Source: Ardenticatenaceae bacterium (GTDB lineage Bacteria; Chloroflexota; Anaerolineae; Promineifilales; Promineifilaceae). Taken from it: a stretch of DNA of 64,000 nucleotides. Positions 15,542 through 23,964 of this stretch are shown here, one piece after another (the first letter of the stretch is position 1; every line of letters begins with the position of its first letter). The position numbers were made by a program, and so were the translations under genes. The stretch lies in NCBI GenBank assembly GCA_020634375.1, contig JACKBX010000011.1, forward strand, positions 62,001-126,000, in the 5' to 3' direction. Under the pieces are notes generated by a model. It was not told the origin of the DNA, searched no databases, and saw only the letters and a list, made by a program, of their open reading frames with translations.

Positions 15542-17659
15542 ATGTTTCTTCGTCAGCTAAACCTATTTGCAAAACTTCCAAACGTAGATTCTGATATTCA
15601 ACGCCGCGCCCAAAACTTAAACATACTAATGGCAGCCATTACGCTTATTGCCTTGCTGTTAAGCATCGTGGTCGCCATTTTTCAGGGCAGCGGATCGCTT
15701 TCAAAAGCAACATCCCTTCTAATTTATATTCCTATCGCAGTCCTTCTCATATTCTTTGTTATCAATTACATCATCAACAAATTGGTATCACCCAGCCTGG
15801 CGGCCATATTATTTTTGGTTGTGTTAACGGCCGTCTGCTATTTATCAGACACTCCCTATGCCACTACTTGGGGGCGCAACATGATCATCATGGCAATTCC
15901 CATTCTCGTCGCCAGTGTGATTTTGCCACCAGCCTCCAGTTTTATTGTAGCCACCATCATAAACCTTCTACTCGCTTTCGTTTCAATCAATCAGCAATTG
16001 CCCATTAATGTCATTGGTATATTGACATACTACACAATAGCCTTTATTGCCTGGTTCTCCTCACGTAGTCTTGAACACGCCATTTACGATCTCCGACAAG
16101 CAAAAGAAAGAGCCGAGCTTGCCGCCAGAGCCAAAACACAATTCTTGGCAAATATGAGCCATGAAATTCGCACACCTCTCAACGGCATCATTGGCATGGG
16201 CAGCCTACTCTCCGACACAACACTCACAAGCGAACAGCATGAGTTTTTACAAATCATCCATAAAAGCAGTGACAATTTATTAAACATCATCAACGACATT
16301 CTCGATTACGCCAAAATTGAAACGCATAAACTGACGCTAGAAAACGCCCCCTTCAATCTACGCCAATGTGTTGAGGAAGCCGTTGATTTTCTAGCGCCTA
16401 CCGCAGCGACCAAAGAACTGGAATTGGCCATGATTTTTGCGCCCGATGTGCCCAGTTTGGCGATTGGCGATGTCACTCGGCTACGACAGGTGTTGGTCAA
16501 TCTCATTGGAAATGCCGTTAAGTTCACTGAATTAGGCGAGGTCATTATCACCATCACTCAAAAACCAATGACCGACACCCAAAACCTATTCACCTTTACC
16601 GTACGTGATACCGGTATTGGCATTCCTTCTACTGATGTTGACCAACTATTCGAGCCTTTTAAGCAGGTGGATAATTCCACAACACGACGTTTCGGCGGCA
16701 CAGGGTTAGGCCTGGCAATTAGCCGGCAACTTGTAGAATTGATGGGCGGACAGATTGAATTGAAAAGCGTCATGAATGAAGGATCTACATTCTCTTTTAC
16801 CATTCCCCTCACTGAATTACCTGAACAAGACTCTTCTTACCGCACGGCCGTACAACCCACACTACAAGGAAAACGCATCTTAATTGTTGATGACAACGCT
16901 TCCAGCCGCGACTTACTCTATCAAGCCTGTCAACTCTGGGGCATGGAAGCAGAAGTCGCAGCAAACGGCCCCACCGCTTTAACACGGCTCAAACAAGACC
17001 ATTCTTTCCAAGCAGCCATTCTAGATTGGGACATGCCGGACATGGACGGCCTCGTGCTAGCTCAGCACATTCGCGCCGAAATTGATGCCCAAGCCATGCC
17101 GCTCATCTTACTTTCCCCATTAGGTAAGCAAGCAACAGAACAGACAACGCTGTTTACAGCTCGGCTCACTAAACCAATCAAGCTGGTCCAATTACACCAA
17201 ACATTGGTAGCAATGTTCGAACATCCTCAGTCATCTAGAATCACCCAAGGAGAGGAGTCCGCGTTCCATAAACAAATGGCGAAAAAATACCCTCTGCGAA
17301 TCCTATTAGCTGAGGACAACAAAATCAACCAGAAAGTCGCACTCAAAATACTCAGTCGGTTAGGGTATCAGGCGAGTGTGGCCGAAAACGGCCAACAAGT
17401 ATTAGATGCACTGCAAAACAGCCCTTATGATGTGGTACTTATGGACATCCATATGCCAGAAATGGATGGTCTTGAAACGGCCAAACGCATTCACGAGCAA
17501 CATGCACCCTCTCTACGCCCCCGTATTGTTGCTGTCACCGCAAACGCAATGGCTGGTGATCGGGAAAATTATTTAGCCAGTGGCATGGACGATTACATCA
17601 GCAAGCCAATTAAAATTCCAGAACTAACGGCCGTATTAAAACGATGTGCGACAAAGTAA
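15542..17659 (+). CDS. Membrane hybrid histidine kinase with two receiver domains
   Basis: This is about 705 residues. The ATG at 15542 is preferred over the upstream TTG because CCGGGGAG lies 9 bases before it. Five or six membrane helices (about residues 30-170) precede a short coiled coil and HisKA (FLANMSHEIRTPLNGI, His near 200). The HATPase domain has VLVNLIGNAVKFT, DTGIGIP and GGTGLGLAIS. The first receiver (RILIVDDNASSRDLL, LDWDMPDMDG) looks phosphorylatable although its Thr region is unusual (LILLSPLGK). The second (RILLAEDNKINQKV, LMDIHMPEMDG, YISKPIK) is canonical. No Hpt domain is seen. The output could be phosphotransfer to a separate Hpt or regulator. Confidence 0.92.
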   Translation: MFLRQLNLFAKLPNVDSDIQRRAQNLNILMAAITLIALLLSIVVAIFQGSGSLSKATSLLIYIPIAVLLIFFVINYIINKLVSPSLAAILFLVVLTAVCYLSDTPYATTWGRNMIIMAIPILVASVILPPASSFIVATIINLLLAFVSINQQLPINVIGILTYYTIAFIAWFSSRSLEHAIYDLRQAKERAELAARAKTQFLANMSHEIRTPLNGIIGMGSLLSDTTLTSEQHEFLQIIHKSSDNLLNIINDILDYAKIETHKLTLENAPFNLRQCVEEAVDFLAPTAATKELELAMIFAPDVPSLAIGDVTRLRQVLVNLIGNAVKFTELGEVIITITQKPMTDTQNLFTFTVRDTGIGIPSTDVDQLFEPFKQVDNSTTRRFGGTGLGLAISRQLVELMGGQIELKSVMNEGSTFSFTIPLTELPEQDSSYRTAVQPTLQGKRILIVDDNASSRDLLYQACQLWGMEAEVAANGPTALTRLKQDHSFQAAILDWDMPDMDGLVLAQHIRAEIDAQAMPLILLSPLGKQATEQTTLFTARLTKPIKLVQLHQTLVAMFEHPQSSRITQGEESAFHKQMAKKYPLRILLAEDNKINQKVALKILSRLGYQASVAENGQQVLDALQNSPYDVVLMDIHMPEMDGLETAKRIHEQHAPSLRPRIVAVTANAMAGDRENYLASGMDDYISKPIKIPELTAVLKRCATK

Positions 17660-17691
17660 GCAGCGTTATATCAATGAAGAGCGCTCAAACT

Positions 17692-19371
17692 TCACCCATC
17701 CGTCACACAGCCCTCTGATGCCGACTGCACATTCTTAATGTACTTGTACAGCGTGCCCCGTGTCGCCTTGTAGGGTGGCATGGCCCAGGCATCACGGCGC
17801 TGTGCCAGTTCCGCATCGCTCAAAACCATATCAATGCTGCGTTTTTGTATGTCAATGGTGATGATGTCGCCGGTTTGCAGCAAGGCAATCGGCCCACCCT
17901 CCTGCGCTTCTGGGCAAATATGCCCCACAATGAAGCCGTGACTGCCGCCAGAGAAACGGCCGTCCGTCAACAACGCCACATCCTTCCCCAACCCCGCGCC
18001 CACAATCGCGCTCGTCGGCGTCAACATCTCCGGCATCCCAGGGCCACCCTTCGGCCCCTCATAGCGAATCACAACCACATCCCCCTTCACAATCTCACCC
18101 GCTTCCAACCCCGCCAGCATCGCCTCCTCCGAATCATACACCCGCGCCGGACCGCTAAACGTCAGCCCTTCCTTGCCCGTAATTTTGGCAACCGCCCCCT
18201 CCGGGGCCAAATTGCCGCGCAAAATTTGAATGTGTCCGCTCTTTTTGATGGGGCTGTCCAACGGCTGAATAATCTCCTGACCAACAGCCAAATTCGGCAA
18301 ATCAGCCAGATTATCCGCCACCGTCTTGCCCGTTACCGTCAGGCAGTCGCCGTGCAGATAGCCATTGTCCAGCAAATATTTCATCACTGCTGGCGTGCCG
18401 CCCACTTTGTGCAAATCTTCCATCACAAAACGGCCGCTCGGTTTCAAATCCGCCAAAAACGGCACGCGGTCACTAATGGTCTGGAAATCGTCAATGGTCA
18501 GCGGAATATCGGCCGTTTTCGCCATCGCAATCAAATGCAGCACCGCATTCGTCGAGCCACCCAGCGCCATCACCACCACCATCGCATTTTCAAACGCTTC
18601 CCGCGTCATAATATCGCTCGGTTTGATATCCGCTTCTAGCAGAGCACGCATTGCTTTTCCTGCCCGCACACACTCGTCCACCTTCTCCGGCGATTCCGCC
18701 GGATACGACGCGCTGTAAGGCAAGCTCATCCCCAACGCCTCAATGGCCGAAGCCATCGTATTCGCCGTGTACATGCCACCGCACGCGCCAGGGCCGGGGC
18801 AGGCATGGCGCACAATCTCCTGCCGCTCCTCATCGCTGATTTTGCCCGCGATGTACTCGCCGTAGCTTTGGAAGGCAGACACAATGTCCAGCTTGTCATA
18901 CTTCACCGTGCAGCCAGCGCGGATTGTGCCACCGTACACCATAATCGCCGGCCGATCCAGCCGCGACATCGCCATGATACAGCCGGGCATATTTTTATCG
19001 CAGCCCGGCAGGGCGATGAGGCCGTCATACCACTGCGCCGCCATGATTGTCTCAATGGAATCGGCAATGATTTCGCGGGATTGCAGCGAGTAGCTCATGC
19101 CATCCGTGCCCATGCTAATGCCGTCGCTGACGCCGATGGTGTTGAAGCGCATTCCCACCAAATCGGCGGCCTCCACGCCTGCTTTCACCTCGACGGCCAG
19201 GTCGAGCAGGTGCATATTGCAGGTATTGCCTTCATACCACATGCTGGCAATGCCCACCTGCGCCTTATCCATGTCGGCTTCACTCATGCCTGTGCCATAG
19301 AGCATCGCCTGCGATGCCCCCTGCGACTTTGGCTGGGTGATATGGGAACTGTATTTATTAAGTTGGGTCAT
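17692..19371 (-). CDS. ilvD: Dihydroxy-acid dehydratase
   Basis: This 559-residue iron-sulfur enzyme dehydrates 2,3-dihydroxyisovalerate and 2,3-dihydroxy-3-methylvalerate in valine, leucine and isoleucine synthesis. The cluster cysteines are visible in LPGCDKNMPGC (about residue 125) and CPGPGACGGMYTANTM (about 195). The catalytic C-terminal region contains PEMLTPTSAIVGAGLG and LTDGRFSGGSHGFIVGH, with the conserved Ser. Full length for the IlvD/Edd family, and the spacing matches IlvD rather than the sugar dehydratase Edd. The start has GGAGTAAGGAAG just before it, overlapping the end of the small fragment at 19377-19505. No other ilv or leu genes are in the window. Confidence 0.95.
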   Translation of the reverse strand: MTQLNKYSSHITQPKSQGASQAMLYGTGMSEADMDKAQVGIASMWYEGNTCNMHLLDLAVEVKAGVEAADLVGMRFNTIGVSDGISMGTDGMSYSLQSREIIADSIETIMAAQWYDGLIALPGCDKNMPGCIMAMSRLDRPAIMVYGGTIRAGCTVKYDKLDIVSAFQSYGEYIAGKISDEERQEIVRHACPGPGACGGMYTANTMASAIEALGMSLPYSASYPAESPEKVDECVRAGKAMRALLEADIKPSDIMTREAFENAMVVVMALGGSTNAVLHLIAMAKTADIPLTIDDFQTISDRVPFLADLKPSGRFVMEDLHKVGGTPAVMKYLLDNGYLHGDCLTVTGKTVADNLADLPNLAVGQEIIQPLDSPIKKSGHIQILRGNLAPEGAVAKITGKEGLTFSGPARVYDSEEAMLAGLEAGEIVKGDVVVIRYEGPKGGPGMPEMLTPTSAIVGAGLGKDVALLTDGRFSGGSHGFIVGHICPEAQEGGPIALLQTGDIITIDIQKRSIDMVLSDAELAQRRDAWAMPPYKATRGTLYKYIKNVQSASEGCVTDG

Positions 19372-19376
19372 CTTCC

Positions 19377-19505
19377 TTACTCCTTATTCCAATCCTCATC
19401 GTCAAATGGGTTATCCCAAAAATCAAGACTGGTCTGGGCAACATGAATTAAATCGTCGTTTTCTGCACGTGCGATGGCCGCAATCCATTCCTCGTTTGTG
19501 TCACT
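19377..19505 (-). pseudogene. Antitoxin-like C-terminal fragment without a start codon
   Basis: Directly after the TAA of the GNAT gene and in the same frame, 42 sense codons run to a TAA. They encode TNEEWIAAIARAEND, then LIHVAQTS, then LDFWDNPFDDEDWNKE (adjacent pieces). The final FWDNPxDDEDWN tail is familiar from short acidic antitoxin-like proteins of cyanobacteria and Chloroflexota. There is no ATG, GTG or TTG in frame, so it is either a decayed remnant, a stop-codon read-through tail of the acetyltransferase, or uses a rare start. Its end supplies the ribosome-binding site of ilvD. The protein match is from memory of the motif, not a search. Confidence 0.4.
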
Positions 19506-20429
19506 TTACTCGTTTTCAAACAGCTTCCGCCAATAATGCCCCTTCTCCACCTGCGTGAAGCCCAGGCTGCCGTACAGCGCATTGGCCGGAATCATATCGC
19601 CAGTTTCTACCGTTACGTCGGCTGCGCCAATCGCTTGCAGGCGCAGCAGCCCTTCTTGCATCAGCGCTTTGCCCAGCCCGCGCTGGCGATGGCCCGGGTG
19701 CGTGCACACCGGCTCAAAGACGCCGCGCTGGTTGACATCATCGTAGGGAATGCCCACGTAGCTGGCAAACGTGCCGTCCGCAGTCACAGCCACCAAATCC
19801 AAATATTGACGAAAACCGGGCGCTTTGCGCGTGAACCATTGATATTCCTCAGCGGTATGGAAAGAGCGTCCAAACGCGGCATTGAGCAGGTCGGCGATGC
19901 GTTGACAATCGGCCAGGTCTTCGGGATTGGTCGTACGCATGGTGTAGCCATCTGCCATGTGCGGCTGCGCCAATTCATGCTCGCCAAACCACATCTGGCG
20001 AATGACGCCGCCGTATGACATTTTTTCATAGCCCCGCGCTGCCAGCAATTCCTGGCGGGCGGTATCGTATTCATAGACAAAAAAGTGAAGCTGCTTGCCA
20101 TCGCCCTCTGGCACTGGGCGGAGTAAATTGGCCTCGGCCCAGACCACCATCTCCGGTTCCAGGTGGCGGTAGTCGGGGTGGATTTCCAGATAGGCAACAC
20201 TGCCCCCTTCCTGATGAGCCATGCCCACCAGTTGGCCGTCATCTTCCCACAGGTGACGGCCGTTCATCCACCCCACATTCCCCGCCGGACTCGCCTCATA
20301 AAAGCGCATCCCCTCCCAGCGGCGCATATCCCAATGGAACCCCAGCGGCACATGGCGCACATGGTCAATCAAAAAGCGGTACACTCGCCAGTAATCGGCT
20401 TCTGTTTGAATCGGTCGGTTGTGAATCAT
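19506..20429 (-). CDS. GNAT family N-acetyltransferase
   Basis: This is about 307 residues. The ATG at 20429 has AAGGAAAACACG before it and gives the start MIHNRPIQTEADYW; the longer frame adds 10 unlikely residues. It appears to be a tandem GNAT protein. The N-terminal half (to about 150) is a degenerate GNAT fold ending in ARGYEKMSYGG. The C-terminal half has a clear acetyl-CoA-binding motif A (EPVCTHPGHRQRGLGKALM, about residue 245) and the terminal NALYGSLGFTQVEKGHYW. The substrate is unknown. Two-domain GNATs often modify antibiotics, amino acids or small amines, but nothing here selects among them. Confidence 0.85.
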   Translation of the reverse strand: MIHNRPIQTEADYWRVYRFLIDHVRHVPLGFHWDMRRWEGMRFYEASPAGNVGWMNGRHLWEDDGQLVGMAHQEGGSVAYLEIHPDYRHLEPEMVVWAEANLLRPVPEGDGKQLHFFVYEYDTARQELLAARGYEKMSYGGVIRQMWFGEHELAQPHMADGYTMRTTNPEDLADCQRIADLLNAAFGRSFHTAEEYQWFTRKAPGFRQYLDLVAVTADGTFASYVGIPYDDVNQRGVFEPVCTHPGHRQRGLGKALMQEGLLRLQAIGAADVTVETGDMIPANALYGSLGFTQVEKGHYWRKLFENE

Positions 20430-20474
20430 CGTGTTTTCCTTATGCACAAGTAAGGGCATGGCGATGCCACGCCC

Positions 20475-21239
20475 TTACCCACCAATCTCTCTCATAAATG
20501 TTTGCACGGCCGTTTCCACCTCCCCCTCTCTCTCCAACGTCAGCATATGGCCCGTATCCGCCAGCAAAACCAGTTGCGCCTGGGGGATGCCCGCCGCCAA
20601 AAACTCGCTGAACTTCGGCGGGGCCATCTTATCCTCTGCCGCCGCGATGATCAGCGTGGGCACGGCAATTTCTGGCAGCTGCTCGCGCACATCAAAGGTG
20701 TTGCAAGCCACAAAATCGCCGTGCAGCACGGCCGGAGCCGTTTGCCGCAGCCGCGCCAGCCCCGCCTGACGCACCGCATCGGGCACATGCCGCGCCCAAG
20801 CATATTTGGCGACAAAGGCGGTAGCGGCATCAAAATCGCCAATCGCCTGCTGCAAAATGGCCTCGGAAACGGGCAAGCGTGCGCCGGTTGCCAGCAAAAT
20901 CAGCCCAACCACCGCAGGCAGTTGGCGCAGCACCAACGCTTGGGCAATAGCTCCGCCCATCGAGTGCCCGGCCAATACCACCCGCCCCAGCCCCATCGCC
21001 GCCATAAAATCGGCGACCACATCGGCGTAGCCGTTGATGCTGTGACGGCCGTTGCCAGTGGAACGGCCGTGCCCCGGCAAATCCAGCGTGTAAACGGCCG
21101 TATCATCCAACCGCCGCAGCCCCGCAGGCCAATCCAGGTGAGAGCCGCCCGCGCCATGAATCAACAGCAGCGCCGGGCCATCCCCGCCGCCCTGCTGCGT
21201 GTAAAAAATAGAATCATCGTGAATCATTATTGTCGGCAT
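20475..21239 (-). CDS. Alpha/beta-hydrolase
   Basis: This is about 254 residues from the ATG at 21239; the frame could open earlier at 21314 but MPTIMIHDDSIFY is a normal family start. The oxyanion region ALLLIHGAGGSHLDW, the TLDLPGHGRST strand, the nucleophile elbow AGHSMGGAI (Ser near residue 97), the acid in IIAAAEDKM, and the catalytic His in LADTGHMLTLE are all present. The family includes esterases, C-C hydrolases, lactonases and haloperoxidase-like enzymes, and the sequence does not narrow the substrate. Transcribed away from murA across a repeat-rich gap. Confidence 0.88.
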   Translation of the reverse strand: MPTIMIHDDSIFYTQQGGGDGPALLLIHGAGGSHLDWPAGLRRLDDTAVYTLDLPGHGRSTGNGRHSINGYADVVADFMAAMGLGRVVLAGHSMGGAIAQALVLRQLPAVVGLILLATGARLPVSEAILQQAIGDFDAATAFVAKYAWARHVPDAVRQAGLARLRQTAPAVLHGDFVACNTFDVREQLPEIAVPTLIIAAAEDKMAPPKFSEFLAAGIPQAQLVLLADTGHMLTLEREGEVETAVQTFMREIGG

Positions 21240-21295
21240 AATGCCTAGTGTATCCCGACATGATGGTGCTGTCAGCAGGAAAACCCGCACCCGCA

Positions 21296-21328
21296 AGATT
21301 TGACAAATTTCCAAAATTTATCAAATCT
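21296..21328. repeat. 15-bp-arm palindrome, AGATT/AATCT family
   Basis: AGATTTGACAAATTT and AAATTTATCAAATCT are separated by CCA. The arms pair with one mismatch. It belongs to the set also found at 21435, 33339 and 62389. Confidence 0.8.
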
Positions 21329-21337
21329 GTCGTTCAA

Positions 21338-21421
21338 CCGTTGCTTCATGCTCCTGAACCGTTCCTTCATGCTCCTGAACCGTTCCTTCATGCTCCTGAA
21401 CCGTTCCTTCATGCTCCCCAA
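21338..21421. repeat. Four tandem 21-bp repeats
   Basis: The unit begins CCGTTCCTTCATGCTCCTG and ends AA. The two central copies are identical, the first differs by one base (GTTG for GTTC) and the last diverges at its end (CTCCCCAA). A 21-bp period equals two DNA helical turns. On the minus strand one frame reads EGTVQEH repeatedly but has no gene context. Confidence 0.95.
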
Positions 21422-21434
21422 CCATTGCTAGCCC

Positions 21435-21468
21435 AGATTTGTCCAATCTTCTGAGATTGGACAAATCT
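21435..21468. repeat. 15-bp-arm palindrome, AGATT/AATCT family
   Basis: AGATTTGTCCAATCT and AGATTGGACAAATCT are perfect inverted copies around a TCTG loop. It closes the tandem array at 21338-21421, which the palindrome at 21296 opens. Confidence 0.9.
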
Positions 21469-21550
21469 AGCCTCCTCCCCGTAGGCCATTCATAGGTGGC
21501 AGACCCCCCTCCCCCTGCTAAAATTAACAATGAACCATAAACAATTAACC

Positions 21551-21590
21551 ATGAAGGGCGAATGTTCATCCCTCATCCTTCGCCCTTCAT
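21551..21590. repeat. Word-repeat hairpin before murA
   Basis: ATGAAGGGCGAA (21551-21562) and TTCGCCCTTCAT (21579-21590) are perfect 12-bp arms. The same ATGAAGGGTGAAGG word recurs at 45384-45420 in the first codons of the ROK gene. It sits 20 bases before the murA start and could fold over its leader. Confidence 0.7.
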
Positions 21591-21610
21591 CCTTTCCCCA
21601 GGAGCTTCCC

Positions 21611-22906
21611 ATGAGTAAATTCATCATCGAAGGGGGTCATCCCCTCAACGGAACGATTACCGCCAGCGGCAACAAAAACGCCGCCCTCAAACTATTACCC
21701 GCCTGCTTGCTCACCGACGAACCCATCACCCTGCACAACATCCCCAACATCCGCGACGTGCGTAATACGCGCCTCATTTTGCAAGATTTGGGCGCAGAAG
21801 TCAGCGATTTAGGCGGCGGAAGCTGGCGCATTCATGCGCACAACGTGCGCAAAACAGAACTAGACGCCGAACTGGCCGCCCGCATCCGCGCCTCGTTTGT
21901 CTTTTCCGGGCCGATGCTGGCACGGCTGGGCGAAATCACCCTGCCCCTGCCTGGCGGCGATGTGATTGGCGGACGGCCGTTAGACACACACATTCGCGGA
22001 TTGGAGGCATTGGGCACGGCCGTATCCATGACCCAGCGCGGCATCTTCCGCATGACCGCCCCCACCCTGCGCGGCGCAGGCTACCTCTTGCAGCCCGAAG
22101 CCAGCGTCACCGCCACCGAAAACACCATCATGGCCGCCGTCCTCGCCAAAGGCGAAACCGTGCTAGACAACGCCGCCTGCGAGCCGCATGTGCGCGATTT
22201 ATGCCACTTCCTCAACCAGATGGGGGCACAAATTGAGGGCATCGGTTCCAACCGCCTCACCATTCAAGGCGTAGAGCGGCTGCGCGGCACAGAATACAGC
22301 ATCGGCGCCGACTTCATGGAAGTGGGCAGCTTCATCGGCGCGGCGGCCATCACCGGCGGCGCAGTACGCATCAAGCAAGCCGACCCGCAATACCTGGGCA
22401 TGATTCGCCTGGTGTACGAAAAATTGGGCGTGCGCTTTGAGGCCGATGGCAACGATGTCATCGTGCCCGCCGAGCAATCACTGGAAATTCAGCCCGCCCT
22501 CAGCGGCCGCATTTTGGAAGTGAAACCCATGCCCTGGCCCGGCTTCCCCCCCGATTTAATGAGCATTCTCGTCGTCATCGCCACACAAGGGCGCGGCTCC
22601 GTGCTGCTGCACGACTGGATGTACGAAAGCCGCTTCTTCTTCGTGGACAACCTCAACTTTATGGGCGCACGCACCGTGCTCTGCGACCCCCACCGCCTGA
22701 TGGTGCAAGGCCCGGCGGCGCTGTACGCCAGTCCACACGGCGTGCCCAGCCCAGATATCCGCGCCGGGATGGCGCTGGTGCTGGCGGCGCTGGCCGCCAA
22801 AGGAACCAGCACCATCCACAACATCCAGCAAATTGATCGTGGCTACGAGCGCATTGATGCCAAGCTGCAAGCCCTCGGCGCACACATCGAGCGCGTCGAA
22901 GACTAA
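21611..22906 (+). CDS. murA: UDP-N-acetylglucosamine 1-carboxyvinyltransferase (Cys-to-Asp variant)
   Basis: This is a 431-residue EPSP-synthase-fold enzyme that transfers enolpyruvate from PEP to UDP-GlcNAc, the first committed step of peptidoglycan synthesis. The ATG at 21611 has CAGGAGCTTCCC before it; the longer frame reads through repeats. Present are SGNKNAAL (Lys22 region), NIPNIRDV, GGRPLDTHI and the C-terminal IQQIDRGYERIDAKL. The loop that normally reads PGGCxIGxRP reads LPGGDVIGGRPLD here, so the catalytic cysteine (Cys115 in E. coli) is aspartate. That change is the known natural basis of fosfomycin insensitivity in some bacteria. Presence of murA implies peptidoglycan precursors are made. 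Confidence 0.93.
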   Translation: MSKFIIEGGHPLNGTITASGNKNAALKLLPACLLTDEPITLHNIPNIRDVRNTRLILQDLGAEVSDLGGGSWRIHAHNVRKTELDAELAARIRASFVFSGPMLARLGEITLPLPGGDVIGGRPLDTHIRGLEALGTAVSMTQRGIFRMTAPTLRGAGYLLQPEASVTATENTIMAAVLAKGETVLDNAACEPHVRDLCHFLNQMGAQIEGIGSNRLTIQGVERLRGTEYSIGADFMEVGSFIGAAAITGGAVRIKQADPQYLGMIRLVYEKLGVRFEADGNDVIVPAEQSLEIQPALSGRILEVKPMPWPGFPPDLMSILVVIATQGRGSVLLHDWMYESRFFFVDNLNFMGARTVLCDPHRLMVQGPAALYASPHGVPSPDIRAGMALVLAALAAKGTSTIHNIQQIDRGYERIDAKLQALGAHIERVED

Positions 22907-22920
22907 TAAATCGTCAATCG

Positions 22921-23898
22921 TCAATTGGCCTGATGGGGCAACGGCCGTCCCTCCAACCCGGCCAACAAATTCTCACAGGCCAACTCGGCCATACGCCGCC
23001 GCGTGTGCTGTGTGGCCGAGCCAATGTGCGGCACAACCAGGCAGTTCGGCAGGCTGTACAGCGGGTGTGAAGGGGGCAGTGGTTCCGGGTCAGTCACATC
23101 CAGCCCGGCGGCGGCGATGACACCGTTTTGCAGCGCGTCTACCAGGGCGGCGGTGTCCACCAGCGGGCCGCGAGCCATATTAATGAGAATGGCCGACGGC
23201 CGCATCAGCCGCAGCGTTTGCGCATTGATCAAGTGGCGTGTTTCTGTGGTGAGGGGGGCGTGCAAGCTAACAAAATCACTCTCGCACAGCAGCGTTTCCA
23301 GGGGGACATAAGTCGCGCCCAAGTCCGCCGCCTCCGCTTTTTCATGCGGGCCGCTGTAAAGCAGGCGCAGTCCAAAGCCTTGCGCCCGCCGCGCCACTGC
23401 CTGCCCAATCTTGCCCAGCCCCACAATGCCCAATGTCGCCCCTTGTAAATCCGCACCGAGCCAGCCGGTGGGCAGCCACGTCGTCCACTTGCCCGCCTGC
23501 GCATCGGCGGCGGCAGTGGGAAGCTGCCGAGCCACAGCCAGCAGCAGGGCCAGAGTGAGGTCGGCCGTACCATCAGTGAGAACGCCGGGCGTATGCCCCA
23601 CGGGGATGCCGTGCCGCGAGCAGGCGGCCAGGTCAATGTTGTCCACGCCCACGGCCATGTTGCTAACCACGCGCAGCCGCGGCGCTTGCGCCAGCAGTGC
23701 CTCATCCACGCGCACGGTGAGCAAGCTGAAAAGGCCGTCAGCCTGAGGCAGCAGCGTCCGCAGGTCAGCGGACAGCCCCGCTTCTACGGTGGTGGGTGGG
23801 CCGGTGATGATGCGGCAACGGCCGTGCAGCTTCGCTAACCACGCTTCGGGCAGTTGGTGGCTGACGATGACCAGGGGGAGGGGTGTGGTGTTGTTCAT
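22921..23898 (-). CDS. D-isomer-specific 2-hydroxyacid dehydrogenase
   Basis: This is a 325-residue NAD(P)-dependent enzyme of the glyoxylate/hydroxypyruvate reductase and phosphoglycerate dehydrogenase family. The Rossmann motif is GIVGLGKIGQAVARR (about residue 150). The catalytic set is the Arg in INMARGPLVD, the Glu in DVTDPEPLPP and the His in VPHIGSATQHTR. The sequence MAVGVDNIDLAACSRHGI at residues 80-100 and the absence of an ACT domain favour glyoxylate/hydroxypyruvate reductase over SerA. The real substrate cannot be fixed from sequence. It is convergent with murA with only 14 bases between their stops. Confidence 0.9.
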   Translation of the reverse strand: MNNTTPLPLVIVSHQLPEAWLAKLHGRCRIITGPPTTVEAGLSADLRTLLPQADGLFSLLTVRVDEALLAQAPRLRVVSNMAVGVDNIDLAACSRHGIPVGHTPGVLTDGTADLTLALLLAVARQLPTAAADAQAGKWTTWLPTGWLGADLQGATLGIVGLGKIGQAVARRAQGFGLRLLYSGPHEKAEAADLGATYVPLETLLCESDFVSLHAPLTTETRHLINAQTLRLMRPSAILINMARGPLVDTAALVDALQNGVIAAAGLDVTDPEPLPPSHPLYSLPNCLVVPHIGSATQHTRRRMAELACENLLAGLEGRPLPHQAN

Positions 23899-23911
23899 GA
23901 GTATCCTTACA

Positions 23912-23964
23912 AGCTATTAGCGGTTAGCGATGAGCTAATTGCTAATTGCTAACCGCTAATAGCT
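23912..23964. repeat. GCTAAC-word hairpin spanning a stop codon
   Basis: AGCTATTAGCGGTTAGC and GCTAACCGCTAATAGCT are perfect 17-bp arms around a 19-base loop that itself contains GCTAATTGCTAATT. The TAG stop of the kinase-MazG gene (23963-23965) lies at the edge of the right arm. The same word builds the hairpin at 43085. Confidence 0.85.

Larger units (their letters stand above)
21240..21610. other. Repeat-packed intergenic region upstream of murA
   Basis: This is 371 bases between the divergent hydrolase and murA genes. It holds, in order, a 15-bp-arm palindrome (21296-21328), four 21-bp tandem repeats (21338-21421), a second 15-bp-arm palindrome (21435-21468) and a word-repeat hairpin (21551-21590). 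No coding capacity is convincing. Confidence 0.7.

Noticed and set aside
17845..19446. Open frames of 264 and 213 codons on the plus strand inside ilvD
   Set aside because: They are Arg/His-rich shadows of the well-supported ilvD gene and have no recognisable motifs.
21338..21421. Possible CRISPR array
   Set aside because: The units are contiguous without spacers and there are no cas genes. The same applies to 63072-63338 and 39981-40022.
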